Notes under the pieces: generated by a model
The model's database searches: none
Seen by the model: only the letters and a program-made list of their open reading frames with translations
What the model was told of the DNA's origin: nothing
Part shown: one piece after another, positions 51,258-59,069 of the stretch
Position numbering within the stretch: position 1 is the stretch's first letter
Layout: every line of letters starts with the position of its first letter
Source of the DNA: Lachnospiraceae bacterium
GTDB taxonomy: Bacteria; Bacillota; Clostridia; Lachnospirales; Anaerotignaceae
Direction: 5' to 3'
DNA length: 64,000 nt
NCBI GenBank assembly: GCA_019422065.1
Contig: JAHZEA010000009.1
Span: 29,340 to 93,339 of the forward strand
Program-made: the position numbers and the translations under genes

Positions 51258-51300
51258 TTAGCACTCAATGCTTGACATGGCTAACAAACAGTGCTATTAT
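51258..51300 (+). promoter_or_regulatory. hsp20 promoter with CIRCE-like half-sites
   Basis: TTGACA (51272-51277), a 17-bp spacer and TATTAT (51295-51300). TTAGCACTC (51258-51266), identical to the left half of CIRCE, and AGTGCTA (51290-51296) flank and overlap the promoter. The halves are 24 bp apart instead of the standard 9. Confidence 0.6.
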
Positions 51301-51378
51301 ATGTCTTGTAAAAAGAAAGAGGCTTAAAGGAATAACAAAAGCCAATTCCTTAAATAATAGATTAAATAGATTATGTAA

Positions 51379-51392
51379 AGCGCTTAAGCGCT
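51379..51392 (+). promoter_or_regulatory. Perfect palindrome before the hsp20 ribosome-binding site
   Basis: AGCGCTTAAGCGCT is a perfect 14-bp palindrome ending a few bases before AGGAGG. It could fold in mRNA near the ribosome-binding site or act as an operator. Confidence 0.5.
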
Positions 51393-51409
51393 ATTAGGAG
51401 GTATGACTT

Positions 51410-51859
51410 ATGATGATGCCAAGACTTTTTGGAGAAGATTTATTTGATGACTTTATGACACCTTTTGAAAACAGCTTTTTCACAAACCACAATCCGCTTA
51501 TGGGCAAGAGAGAGCGTAACATGATGAAAACAGATATTAAAGAAAAAGACGGAAACTATATTCTTGATATGGACCTTCCGGGATGTAAAAAAGAAGATGT
51601 TTCACTTAAACTTGAAAACGGATACCTTACAGTAGGTGCTCAGAGAGCTATTGATAAAGACGAGAAGGACGACAACGGCAACTATATCAGACGTGAAAGA
51701 TATTCAGGCAGCTGCCAGAGAAGTTTTTATGTAGGCAATAATGTTCAGGAAAACGACATTAAAGCTAAATTTGATGCCGGTATACTCCATATAGAGTTCC
51801 CTGCTGATAAAATGAAAAACGCAATAGAAAATAAAGGCTATATAGCTATTGAAGGCTAA
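51410..51859 (+). CDS. Small heat shock protein (Hsp20/alpha-crystallin)
   Basis: A 149-residue chaperone. An N-terminal region (1-40) with FDDFMTPFENSFF is followed by the alpha-crystallin domain (about 41-139): DIKEKDGNYILDMDLPGCKK, EDVSLKLENGYLTVGAQR, and the RRERYSGSCQRSFYVGNNV beta strand. It holds unfolded proteins in large oligomers. The C-terminus ends with a conserved-type IEFPADK...I-A-I-E stretch. AGGAGG precedes the ATG; the promoter region carries CIRCE-like half-sites. Confidence 0.93.
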   Translation: MMMPRLFGEDLFDDFMTPFENSFFTNHNPLMGKRERNMMKTDIKEKDGNYILDMDLPGCKKEDVSLKLENGYLTVGAQRAIDKDEKDDNGNYIRRERYSGSCQRSFYVGNNVQENDIKAKFDAGILHIEFPADKMKNAIENKGYIAIEG

Positions 51860-51902
51860 AAAAAGCCGCATAAGCTATATTAAAGCTTTAAGTAATTAAA
51901 CC

Positions 51903-51931
51903 GCCGGATGGGAAACCATCCGGCATTTTTT
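51903..51931 (+). terminator. Rho-independent terminator after hsp20
   Basis: GCCGGATGG (51903-51911) pairs with CCATCCGGC (51916-51924) around a GAAA tetraloop, followed by ATTTTTT. Confidence 0.95.
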
Positions 51932-51978
51932 GTGTTTATAGCAATTTTATAATATTTGATTGTTTTAATAATGCCTAT

Positions 51979-52007
51979 TTGACACAAAGGCATAAATAAA
52001 ATATACT
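51979..52007 (+). promoter_or_regulatory. Promoter of the two-component system genes
   Basis: TTGACA (51979-51984), a 17-bp spacer and TATACT (52002-52007), about 50 bp before the kinase start. Confidence 0.75.
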
Positions 52008-52056
52008 TTATATAATGTATTAAATGCTATTATATATAAAGCGCAGGTGGGTAATT

Positions 52057-53619
52057 ATGAGATTTTTGGTGTTAATTTTTGTTGTAATTTCATACTGCTT
52101 TTATCCGGTTTATGCGCTTGAGGGCAATAATATAGCAGCAGATACTTCAAAAGACAGCCAAAAAGTAATTGTTGAGTGTGATGACAGTTTTTATCCATAT
52201 ATATATTTTGACCGTAATGAAAATGAGTATAAAGGCATTGCCGTTGATATACTTAATGAGGTTTCTGAAAAATATGGCATTGAGTATCAGTTTTACAGAA
52301 AGCTTGATATGGGTTATGACGATAAAATAAATATGCTTTTAGACGGCAGAGCCCAAATGTTTGTTATAGCCGATAGGTCTGATGATTATAGACTGCTTTT
52401 TTCAGAGCCTGTGGCGGTAGATAACTACAGTGTTATTACCCATGAAGAAAATACTCAAGATATTAAAACCATAAACGACCTTAAAAACAAAAAGGTTGGA
52501 ATAGTTGAAGGCAGTGCGGCCCAAGAGTATGCCCAGCAAAATATTAAAAATGCCGAAATTACTTATTTTAAATCATATAATGCCATGTATACGGCTTTAA
52601 GTGCGCATGCAGTTGATTATATACTTCAAAAGCATGATGTTTACCGTTCTGATTATTTCATAAATGAGCTTTTTGACACAAAAGAGCTTTTTGTTGTTGA
52701 TGACGCACAGTATGAATTTTGTTTCGCTTTTAAAAACAACGCTGAAGGAAAAGAGTTATTAAATTATGTAAACAGCGTAATAAATAATTTTGATTTTGAA
52801 AAAGCTTTATCCCAATATCCTGATAGTTCAAGCGTAATTATAGATAGATATAAAGAAAGTAAAGACGACCGCTGGATGATAGCTGTTGTTGTGTCTATCA
52901 TATACGCCGCAGCAATAACTTTTGCTATAATGTATTTTTACTCCAGAAATAATAACGATGTTTTAAATGCACAGCTTCAAATGTACGAAACAGCATTTCT
53001 TAAAGCACAGATTAAGCCACATTTTTTATATAACGCTTTAGGCCGCATAATGTCACTTTGTTATGTAGACGGTGAAAGGGCAGGCGTGCTTTTAGGCAAT
53101 CTTACAAAGTATCTTCGTATAATTTACAGTACCGACAATACAGAAGAATTAATAACTCTTGAAAAAGAAATGGAGCTGGTAGAATCTTACGTTTCAATAG
53201 AAAAAGCCAGATATGGCCAAAAAATAAATGTAAACTATAATATAGACCAAAACTGTTTGGGTTTTATGGTTCTGCCTCTTATAGTCCAGCCCCTTGTTGA
53301 AAATGCTATTAAGCATGGCCTTTCTAAAAAAGTTTCCGGCGGAACAGTTAATGTAACTATTTTCTGCAAAGGAGATAAATTAAACATAACAGTTCAGGAC
53401 GATGGAATAGGCATGAGCGAAAAAGCTTTAAGTAATATTTTTTTGGACAAAGTTAAAAACAAAGGAATAGGCATGGCCAATATTTACAAAAGGCTTCATA
53501 CATACAGTAAAGATGCTTTTATTTCTGTTTATTCAACACCGGATAAAGGCACAAAAGTCAACATTATTTTTCCGGAGAAAAAAGAAGAAAAGGTGCTGAG
53601 AGAATATGAGTACATATAA
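52057..53619 (+). CDS. Sensor histidine kinase with an amino-acid-binding-protein-like sensor domain
   Basis: A 520-residue LytS/YehU-type kinase. Signal-anchor (1-20), then a family 3 solute-binding-protein fold outside the membrane (about 36-260; KVIVECDDSFYPYIYFDRNE, KGIAVDILNEVS, LKNKKVGIVEGSAAQEYAQ), a membrane helix (273-295), a short linker and the HisKA_7TM-like dimerisation helix with the phospho-acceptor His322 in IKPHFLYNAL, and an ATPase domain with VENAIKHGLSKK, DDGIGMS and GIGMANIYKRL. The fused sensor would bind an amino-acid-like ligand directly. ATG 52057 has AGGTGGG upstream. The regulator gene overlaps its 3' end by 14 bp. Confidence 0.92.
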   Translation: MRFLVLIFVVISYCFYPVYALEGNNIAADTSKDSQKVIVECDDSFYPYIYFDRNENEYKGIAVDILNEVSEKYGIEYQFYRKLDMGYDDKINMLLDGRAQMFVIADRSDDYRLLFSEPVAVDNYSVITHEENTQDIKTINDLKNKKVGIVEGSAAQEYAQQNIKNAEITYFKSYNAMYTALSAHAVDYILQKHDVYRSDYFINELFDTKELFVVDDAQYEFCFAFKNNAEGKELLNYVNSVINNFDFEKALSQYPDSSSVIIDRYKESKDDRWMIAVVVSIIYAAAITFAIMYFYSRNNNDVLNAQLQMYETAFLKAQIKPHFLYNALGRIMSLCYVDGERAGVLLGNLTKYLRIIYSTDNTEELITLEKEMELVESYVSIEKARYGQKINVNYNIDQNCLGFMVLPLIVQPLVENAIKHGLSKKVSGGTVNVTIFCKGDKLNITVQDDGIGMSEKALSNIFLDKVKNKGIGMANIYKRLHTYSKDAFISVYSTPDKGTKVNIIFPEKKEEKVLREYEYI

Positions 53620-54736
53620 GGCTGTAATTGTAGATGATGAGGAATTTAATTTCGATTTGTTTAAAAGAGCCGCTAAAGATATAGATAATTTAGAAATTTG
53701 CTGCTGTGTGTCAAACCCCTTTGAGGCCGTAGATAAAGTAAAGGAGTATGACGCAGATATTGTATTTACGGATATTGAAATGCCCGGCATTAACGGCATA
53801 GAGCTTGCCGAAAGGCTTATAGGTGAAAGATGTATTATAGTGTTTTTAACGGCTTTTTCCCAATACGCTTTAGATGCTTTCCGTGTAAACGCTATGGACT
53901 ATATAATGAAGCCCGTTATGGCAGATGAGCTAAAAAGGGTTGTTAACAAAATTGATTTTATATTCCCTTCCAAAAAATCAAGCAGTGTTTTAAGTGGAAA
54001 AATAAAAATAAATGCCTTTGGGCCATTTGAAATATACACAAGCGAAACTAAAATAGATATACATTTCCTTACTTCAAAAAGTGAAGAACTGTTTTATATG
54101 CTTTTGCTTAAAGTTCCGGGTGATGTAGATAAATCAACACTTTGCGATATACTTTGGCCTGATGTGGAGCCGGAAAAGGCGGCGGCTAACTTATATACGG
54201 CTTTTTACCGACTGAAAAAAACTCTCTCAGACATTAAAGAAATAGGCTTTTCCGGCAAAAACGGCAGTTACTCGGTTATACTTAACAATATAGATTTTGA
54301 CTTAAGCATTGTTAAATCTGCTGAAAAATCCATTGGCGGCTTAAAAGCTGACAAAAGTAATATACAGCTTTTTATGGATATTATAAACAGCTATAAAGGC
54401 CCGCTTTTAGAGGATAAAGGCTATATATGGCTTGAGCCTTTAAGAGAGGAATACAACAAAGTATTTATAAAAGCCTCTTTTCAGGCATCTGAATATTATA
54501 CTAAAGAATATGTCAATAAAAGCGCATTAGCGGTGCTTGAAAAGCTTTTTAAATTTTTCCCATTTAATGAAAAAGCATGTTTAATGCTCTGTGATTTGTA
54601 CGAAAAGGAGGGTAATAAAATTTCAGCTGTTGAAACAATACATAACCATATATCGGCTTTAAAAAATATGCTGGATATGAAACCGTCTAAAAATATTAAG
54701 TCCAGACTGAAAAAGTTAACAACGGAATCTTTTTAA
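53606..54736 (+). CDS. Response regulator with SARP-like winged helix and BTAD output domain
   Basis: A 376-residue regulator. The receiver (1-120) has Asp10/Asp11, phospho-acceptor Asp56 (VFTDIEMPG), Thr87 (FLTAFSQ) and Lys107. From about residue 135 it carries an OmpR-like winged helix (GKIKINAFGPFEIYTSETKI, then SEELFYMLLLKVPGDVDKST and YTAFYRLKKTL) followed by a bacterial transcriptional activator (BTAD) region of helical TPR-like repeats (about 250-370). This receiver-HTH-BTAD layout resembles SARP activators and related Gram-positive regulators and differs from the LytTR output usual with LytS-type kinases. The 14-bp overlap with the kinase gene implies translational coupling. Confidence 0.9.
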   Translation: MSTYKAVIVDDEEFNFDLFKRAAKDIDNLEICCCVSNPFEAVDKVKEYDADIVFTDIEMPGINGIELAERLIGERCIIVFLTAFSQYALDAFRVNAMDYIMKPVMADELKRVVNKIDFIFPSKKSSSVLSGKIKINAFGPFEIYTSETKIDIHFLTSKSEELFYMLLLKVPGDVDKSTLCDILWPDVEPEKAAANLYTAFYRLKKTLSDIKEIGFSGKNGSYSVILNNIDFDLSIVKSAEKSIGGLKADKSNIQLFMDIINSYKGPLLEDKGYIWLEPLREEYNKVFIKASFQASEYYTKEYVNKSALAVLEKLFKFFPFNEKACLMLCDLYEKEGNKISAVETIHNHISALKNMLDMKPSKNIKSRLKKLTTESF

Positions 54737-54771
54737 AAAGAGCTGGTTTTTATTTACATTTTAGAGTTAAA

Positions 54772-54802
54772 TGTCAGATTTTTGTCAGAAAGAAGTTATA
54801 AT
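54772..54802 (+). promoter_or_regulatory. SARP-type direct-repeat activator site and promoter of the transporter operon
   Basis: Two exact heptamers, TGTCAGA at 54772-54778 and TGTCAGA at 54783-54789, are separated by TTTT (11-bp period). TATAAT (54797-54802) begins 7 bp after the second heptamer. The -35 position is not consensus, as expected for an activated promoter. This matches the known architecture of SARP-family sites. Confidence 0.75.
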
Positions 54803-54879
54803 ATAAAGCCATAAAGCTGATTCCGGAAAACGGCTTATGTGCTATTAGGGTTATATTCTTGACAGGGAGATGAGGTTTA

Positions 54880-56274
54880 ATGAGTAAATTTAAAGTGCCG
54901 CATGTGTACGTAATTATAGCTATTATCATTATTTTTGCGGCTATACTTACATATATACTTCCGGCTGGTTCTTATGAAAGATATGTTGATGAGGCAACAG
55001 GCAGGACTCTTGTTCAGGCCGGCTCATACGTAGTTATGGAAAGCACTCCGGTTTCTGTATTCGGTGTTTTGCAGGCAGTACCTAAAGGAATGCTTGAGGC
55101 TGCGTCCGTTATATTCATAGTATTTGTTTTCGGCGGAGCTTTCGGCATTATTAATGCTACAGGCGCTATAGAAAGCGGCATAGAAAGTTCTATAACAGTT
55201 TTAAGACATATGTCTTTAGTCCTTATACCGGCACTTATGATACTTTTTGGTATTATGGGCGGTTTTCTTGGAATGATTGACTGTCTTATAGTTTTTGTTC
55301 CGCTTTGTATAATGTTCTCGCGGGCTCTTGGGTATGATGCAATGGTAGGCTTTGCGGCTCTGCAGGTTGGCAATATTGCCGGTTTTGCCTGCGGACCTAT
55401 GTGTATGTGGAACACAGGTGTTGCTCAGGAAATAGCCGAGCTTCCGCTGTTTTCAGCTTTTGGCGTAAGAATGCTTATGTTTGTGCTTTTTGTAGGCGTA
55501 GGTATTATATATGTTATGAGATATGCTCTTAAAGTAAGGAAACATCCTGAGCTTAGTGTTGTTTATGACTTGGAGCTTAAACACAAAGGCGATGAAGAAA
55601 ACGCTAAAAAAGTAACAGGAGAATTTACTACAAGAAAGAAAATAGTTCTTGCCGTTATAGTTGTAGGCTTTATAGGTCTTATAATAGGTGTTTTAAGCGG
55701 TTGGAGTGCCGGAACACAAATAAGCGGCTACCTTCTTGGTATGGCTATAGTTGCCGGCTTTGTAAACGGATTTAAACCTGATGAAATAGCAGACCATTTT
55801 GTGCAGGGCGCAAGAGATGTTGTAATGGGTGCTCTTGTAGTAGGTCTTGCAAGAGCCATACTTGTAATACTTACAGAAGGCAATATTATAGATACATTGC
55901 TTTTCGGAGCATCATCTATACTTGGCAATTTCTCACCGGTTGTAGGCGTTATGCTTATGTTCCTTTTCCAGTTCTGCTTTAACTTTATTATCTATTCAGG
56001 CAGTGGTCAGGCGGCAACAACAATGCCTCTTATGGTGCCTTTGGCAGATTTAATAGGTGTTACAAGGCAGTCAGCTGTTGTTGCATTCCAGCTTGGCGAT
56101 GGTCTTTCAAATGCTTTATGGCCAACAGCCGGACCGCTTATGGCAGGTCTTTCAATAGCCGAAATATCTTACTCAAAATGGCTTAAATGGTTTATGCCTC
56201 TTATGATTATACAGATAATTATGTCATGTGTAATAGTTGCAGTTTGCCAGTCAGTAGGTCTTGGTCCGTTCTAA
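54880..56274 (+). CDS. YfcC-family (DcuC/arginine-ornithine antiporter-like) transporter
   Basis: A 464-residue membrane protein with twelve or so hydrophobic segments of the PF03606 type. The N-terminal KVPHVYVIIAIIIIFAAILT plus ILPAGSYER is the family's opening. Other conserved parts include GGFLGMIDCLIVFVPLCIMF, FKPDEIADHFVQGARDVVMG and NFIIYSGSGQAATTMPLMVP. Members carry dicarboxylates, basic amino acids or peptides; the substrate here is undetermined. The gene lies 140 bp after the regulator, with the SARP-like site between, and overlaps no other gene. Confidence 0.9.
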   Translation: MSKFKVPHVYVIIAIIIIFAAILTYILPAGSYERYVDEATGRTLVQAGSYVVMESTPVSVFGVLQAVPKGMLEAASVIFIVFVFGGAFGIINATGAIESGIESSITVLRHMSLVLIPALMILFGIMGGFLGMIDCLIVFVPLCIMFSRALGYDAMVGFAALQVGNIAGFACGPMCMWNTGVAQEIAELPLFSAFGVRMLMFVLFVGVGIIYVMRYALKVRKHPELSVVYDLELKHKGDEENAKKVTGEFTTRKKIVLAVIVVGFIGLIIGVLSGWSAGTQISGYLLGMAIVAGFVNGFKPDEIADHFVQGARDVVMGALVVGLARAILVILTEGNIIDTLLFGASSILGNFSPVVGVMLMFLFQFCFNFIIYSGSGQAATTMPLMVPLADLIGVTRQSAVVAFQLGDGLSNALWPTAGPLMAGLSIAEISYSKWLKWFMPLMIIQIIMSCVIVAVCQSVGLGPF

Positions 56275-56302
56275 GGGTTATAAGTATAGGAGTGGTGGAA
56301 AA

Positions 56303-57469
56303 ATGGACATTTTAAAAGAAACTGCTGTTTTTAAAGAAGAAGCAATAGCTTTAAGAAGACATCTGCACAAGAACCCTGAGTTAAGCGGTAAAGAATTTGC
56401 TACAACTGAATTAATAATCAAAGAACTGGAAAAATTAGGCATTGACTATATACGCCCGGCCGAAACAGGCGTTATAGCCATAATAAAAGGTGAAGATAAC
56501 GGCAAAGTATTGGGCATTAGAGCCGATATGGACGCATTGCCTGTTGATGAAGAAACAGGCCTTGAGTTTTCATCTGTAAACAATGGTGTAATGCATGCCT
56601 GCGGACATGATGCGCATACGGCATCTCTTATGCAAACTGTTAAAGTACTTAATTTGCATAAAGACGAAATTAAGGGAACTGTTAAGTTTATATTCCAGCC
56701 ATCGGAGGAATTTCTCCCAAGTGGTGCTGAAAAAATGGTTCAAAGCGGAGCACTTAATGATTGTTCAGCTATAGTGGGAATACATGTTAAAAGTGATATG
56801 CCGGTTGGTAAAATTTCAGTTGAGCCGGGGCCAAGAATGGCGGCTTCGGCGGGAGTGGATATTAAAGTAAAAGGCAAATCCGGTCATGGCGGAAGCCCAT
56901 CTACAGCTGTAGATGCTACAGTTGCAGCCTCAGCTATAGTTATGAACCTACAAACAATTATAAGCCGTGAATTAAGCCTTGATAATATGGCAGTACTTTC
57001 TATAGGTACTCTTAATTCCGGTACAGCAAGAAATGTAATCTCAGGCGAGGCTGTTTTGGAAGGTACATGCAGGTATTATTCTGACGAGGCAATAGAACAT
57101 GTAATAGAAGCAGTTAAAAGAGTGGCACAGTGTACGGCAAATGCTTTTAAGGCAGAGGCCGAAGTTTCTGTAGTGCCTTCAGGCTGCAAAGCGGTTATTA
57201 ATGATTCAAAATTAGCTGCGGCAGGCGCTAAAACGGCAGAAAAGCTTTTTGGCAGAGAAGCTTTGTGTCATTATCCTATAAGCGGGCTTAATGAGGACTT
57301 TTCAAAATACAGCATTATATGCCCTTTGCTTTATGTATTAATAGGTGCGCAGAATGACAGTAAGTTTGAGTCCTACCCACTGCATAGCTCGAAATTTCAG
57401 TTAGACGAGGACTGCATGGACTATGCCGCTGGATTTTTGGCTCAATTTGCAATTGATTATTTTAGTTGA
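56303..57469 (+). CDS. M20-family amidohydrolase (N-acyl-amino-acid hydrolase type)
   Basis: A 388-residue M20D metallopeptidase. Metal ligands are visible as Cys100 and His102 (MHACGHDAH), Glu135-Glu136 (QPSEE), His161 (GIHVKSD) and the late His in YPLHSSKF; the dimerisation domain starts at about 180. The start at ATG 56303 has AGGAGTGG upstream. Enzymes of this type split N-acyl amino acids, hippurate-like amides or short peptides in the cytosol. Encoded directly after the transporter, it is the likely catabolic step for the imported compound. Confidence 0.9.
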   Translation: MDILKETAVFKEEAIALRRHLHKNPELSGKEFATTELIIKELEKLGIDYIRPAETGVIAIIKGEDNGKVLGIRADMDALPVDEETGLEFSSVNNGVMHACGHDAHTASLMQTVKVLNLHKDEIKGTVKFIFQPSEEFLPSGAEKMVQSGALNDCSAIVGIHVKSDMPVGKISVEPGPRMAASAGVDIKVKGKSGHGGSPSTAVDATVAASAIVMNLQTIISRELSLDNMAVLSIGTLNSGTARNVISGEAVLEGTCRYYSDEAIEHVIEAVKRVAQCTANAFKAEAEVSVVPSGCKAVINDSKLAAAGAKTAEKLFGREALCHYPISGLNEDFSKYSIICPLLYVLIGAQNDSKFESYPLHSSKFQLDEDCMDYAAGFLAQFAIDYFS

Positions 57470-57477
57470 CCCCTGTA

Positions 57478-57523
57478 ACAGCTGCATTCTCCCAAATAAA
57501 GGCCTTTAATGTCTTGCAGCTGT
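57478..57523 (+). other. Inverted repeat after the amidohydrolase gene
   Basis: ACAGCTGCA (57478-57486) and TGCAGCTGT (57515-57523) form a perfect 9-bp inverted repeat with a 28-nt loop. No T-run follows directly. It is probably a 3' UTR hairpin. Confidence 0.5.
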
Positions 57524-57539
57524 AAAACAATAAATAAAA

Positions 57540-57572
57540 CGAACACGGAAAAAGCCGTGTTCGTTTTTTGTA
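57540..57572. terminator. Bidirectional terminator
   Basis: CGAACACGG (57540-57548) pairs with CCGTGTTCG (57555-57563). TTTTTT follows on plus and TTTTATTT on minus, so it serves the amidohydrolase operon and the convergent collagen-like gene. Confidence 0.88.
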
Positions 57573-57573
57573 T

Positions 57574-58974
57574 TTATCTTTGGAGCTTTAATATTGAAAG
57601 TGTGGCGGCCCCGTCTCGGCTTGATACATTGCTGTTGTAGGTCAGTGTAAAGTTTGTTTTTTCAGGTATATATATAATAATTGTGTTTGAACCGTTGGCA
57701 GTTGAGCGTCCTTCAGGCGTTAAAAAATAAATTCCTAACTCAAGATGAGACGTTGAGCTGTAAAAAGGTGTAATCTGCATATATCCGGCTTCGGATAGTA
57801 TAGCCGAAACGTGATAGGATACAAGGTAGTAACCTGCTTCAAGGGATATTTGTTGCTGGCTTACCTGAACTATCTGTCCTGTTGTGTCTGTAACTACTGG
57901 ATAAAAAGGCAGCTGTGAGCCGTTATTAAATAAAGTTCCGTAATTAAAAAATGAAGCAAATGACTGATTGGCAGTATCTCCTGGCTCACCTTGTGGAATA
58001 CCAAAATCAATCTGTACCCCGTTGGATGTTGGTATTGCTGTAGCTGTAGCCGGCTGGCCAGCATCAAGAGTTGTTGTAGGGCCTACAGTTACAACAGGTG
58101 TTTTGCCGTTTTCGCCGGCAGGAATGGTAAAGTTTAAAATTGCATTTTCTGCCGTACCGGAATTAGTAACAGAAGCGTCAGTGCCGGGTTCGCCAGTAGT
58201 GGTAGTGCCAACAGTAACAGTAGCCGGAGTACCATTAGTACCATTAGTGCCATTAATGCCGGCAGGAATGGTAAAGTTTAAAACGGCATTTTCTGCCGTG
58301 CCGGAGTTAGTAACAGAAGCATTTGTGCCGGGAGCGCCAGTAGTAGTAGTGCCAACGGTAACAGTAGCCGGAGTACCGTTTTGACCATTTTCACCAGCGG
58401 GAATGGTAAAGTTTAAAACGGCATTTTCTGCCGTACCGGAGTTAGTAACAGAAGCATTTGTGCCCGGAGCACCAGTAGTAGTAGTGCCAACGGTAACAGT
58501 AGCCGGAGTACCGTTTTGCCCATTTTCACCGGCGGGAATAGTAAAGTTTAAAATGGCATTTTGCGCCGTGCCGGAGTTAGTAACAGAAGCGGCAGTGCCG
58601 GGTTCGCCAGTAGTAGTAGTGCCAACGGTAACGGTAGCCGGAGCACCATCTTTTCCGTCATTTCCGTCAGCGCCGTTGTTTCCGTTTTGCCCGTTTTGTC
58701 CGGCAGGAATAGTGAAGTTTAAAATGGCATTTTGCGCCGTGCCGGAATTAGTAACAGAAGCAGCAGTGCCCGGAGCGCCTGTAGTTGTACTGCCTATAGT
58801 AACTGTTGCGGCAGTGCCGTCTTGTCCGCGCTCACCTTCGGGTATTGTAAAATTAAGAACCGGACAGCAGCATGAGCCGGAGTTTGTTACAGATGCCGCA
58901 GTACCGGGCTGACCGGTAACAGTGTTTCCAATTCTTATACATGTGTCGCAGCAGCTGCACTTATTGCAGTCCAT
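57574..58974 (-). CDS. Collagen-like repeat surface protein (466 residues)
   Basis: A 466-residue protein with no signal peptide. The N-terminus is cysteine-rich (MDCNKCSCCDTC), then seven repeat units (about residues 11-330) of the form V-G-x-T-T-T-G-x-P-G-T-x-A-S-V-T-N-S-G-T, a NAxLNFTIPAG strand, and three to seven collagen-type G-x-y triplets (such as GENGQNGTP). A last degenerate unit leads to a C-terminal jelly-roll-like domain (about 335-466, NQSFASFFNYGTLFNNGSQL...). The layout recalls BclA-type exosporium filaments and other clostridial spore-surface collagens. The TTTTG-type stretches may be glycosylated. Confidence 0.8.
   Translation of the reverse strand: MDCNKCSCCDTCIRIGNTVTGQPGTAASVTNSGSCCCPVLNFTIPEGERGQDGTAATVTIGSTTTGAPGTAASVTNSGTAQNAILNFTIPAGQNGQNGNNGADGNDGKDGAPATVTVGTTTTGEPGTAASVTNSGTAQNAILNFTIPAGENGQNGTPATVTVGTTTTGAPGTNASVTNSGTAENAVLNFTIPAGENGQNGTPATVTVGTTTTGAPGTNASVTNSGTAENAVLNFTIPAGINGTNGTNGTPATVTVGTTTTGEPGTDASVTNSGTAENAILNFTIPAGENGKTPVVTVGPTTTLDAGQPATATAIPTSNGVQIDFGIPQGEPGDTANQSFASFFNYGTLFNNGSQLPFYPVVTDTTGQIVQVSQQQISLEAGYYLVSYHVSAILSEAGYMQITPFYSSTSHLELGIYFLTPEGRSTANGSNTIIIYIPEKTNFTLTYNSNVSSRDGAATLSILKLQR
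57987..58944 (-). repeat. Tandem coding repeats in the 466-residue collagen-like gene
   Basis: Seven units of about 130-170 bp lie in tandem. Units 3-6 are nearly identical at DNA level, which favours recombination and length change. Confidence 0.85.
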
Positions 58975-59036
58975 AGTAACACTTCCTTTTTTATTTTATA
59001 ATATTCACAATTTAATAATGGGACACAGTATAAATA

Positions 59037-59060
59037 AAGACCGGGAAAAGCCCCGGTCTT
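59037..59060 (-). terminator. Terminator of the 603-residue collagen-like gene
   Basis: AAGACCGGG (59037-59045) pairs with CCCGGTCTT (59052-59060). On the minus strand TATTTATAC follows, a modest U-tract. Confidence 0.7.
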
Positions 59061-59069
59061 TGGTGTATA

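Noticed and set aside
54858..54863. TTGACA close to the YfcC transporter start as a -35 box
   Set aside because: There is no room for a -10 before the start codon. The TATAAT at 54797 with the heptamers is the better promoter.
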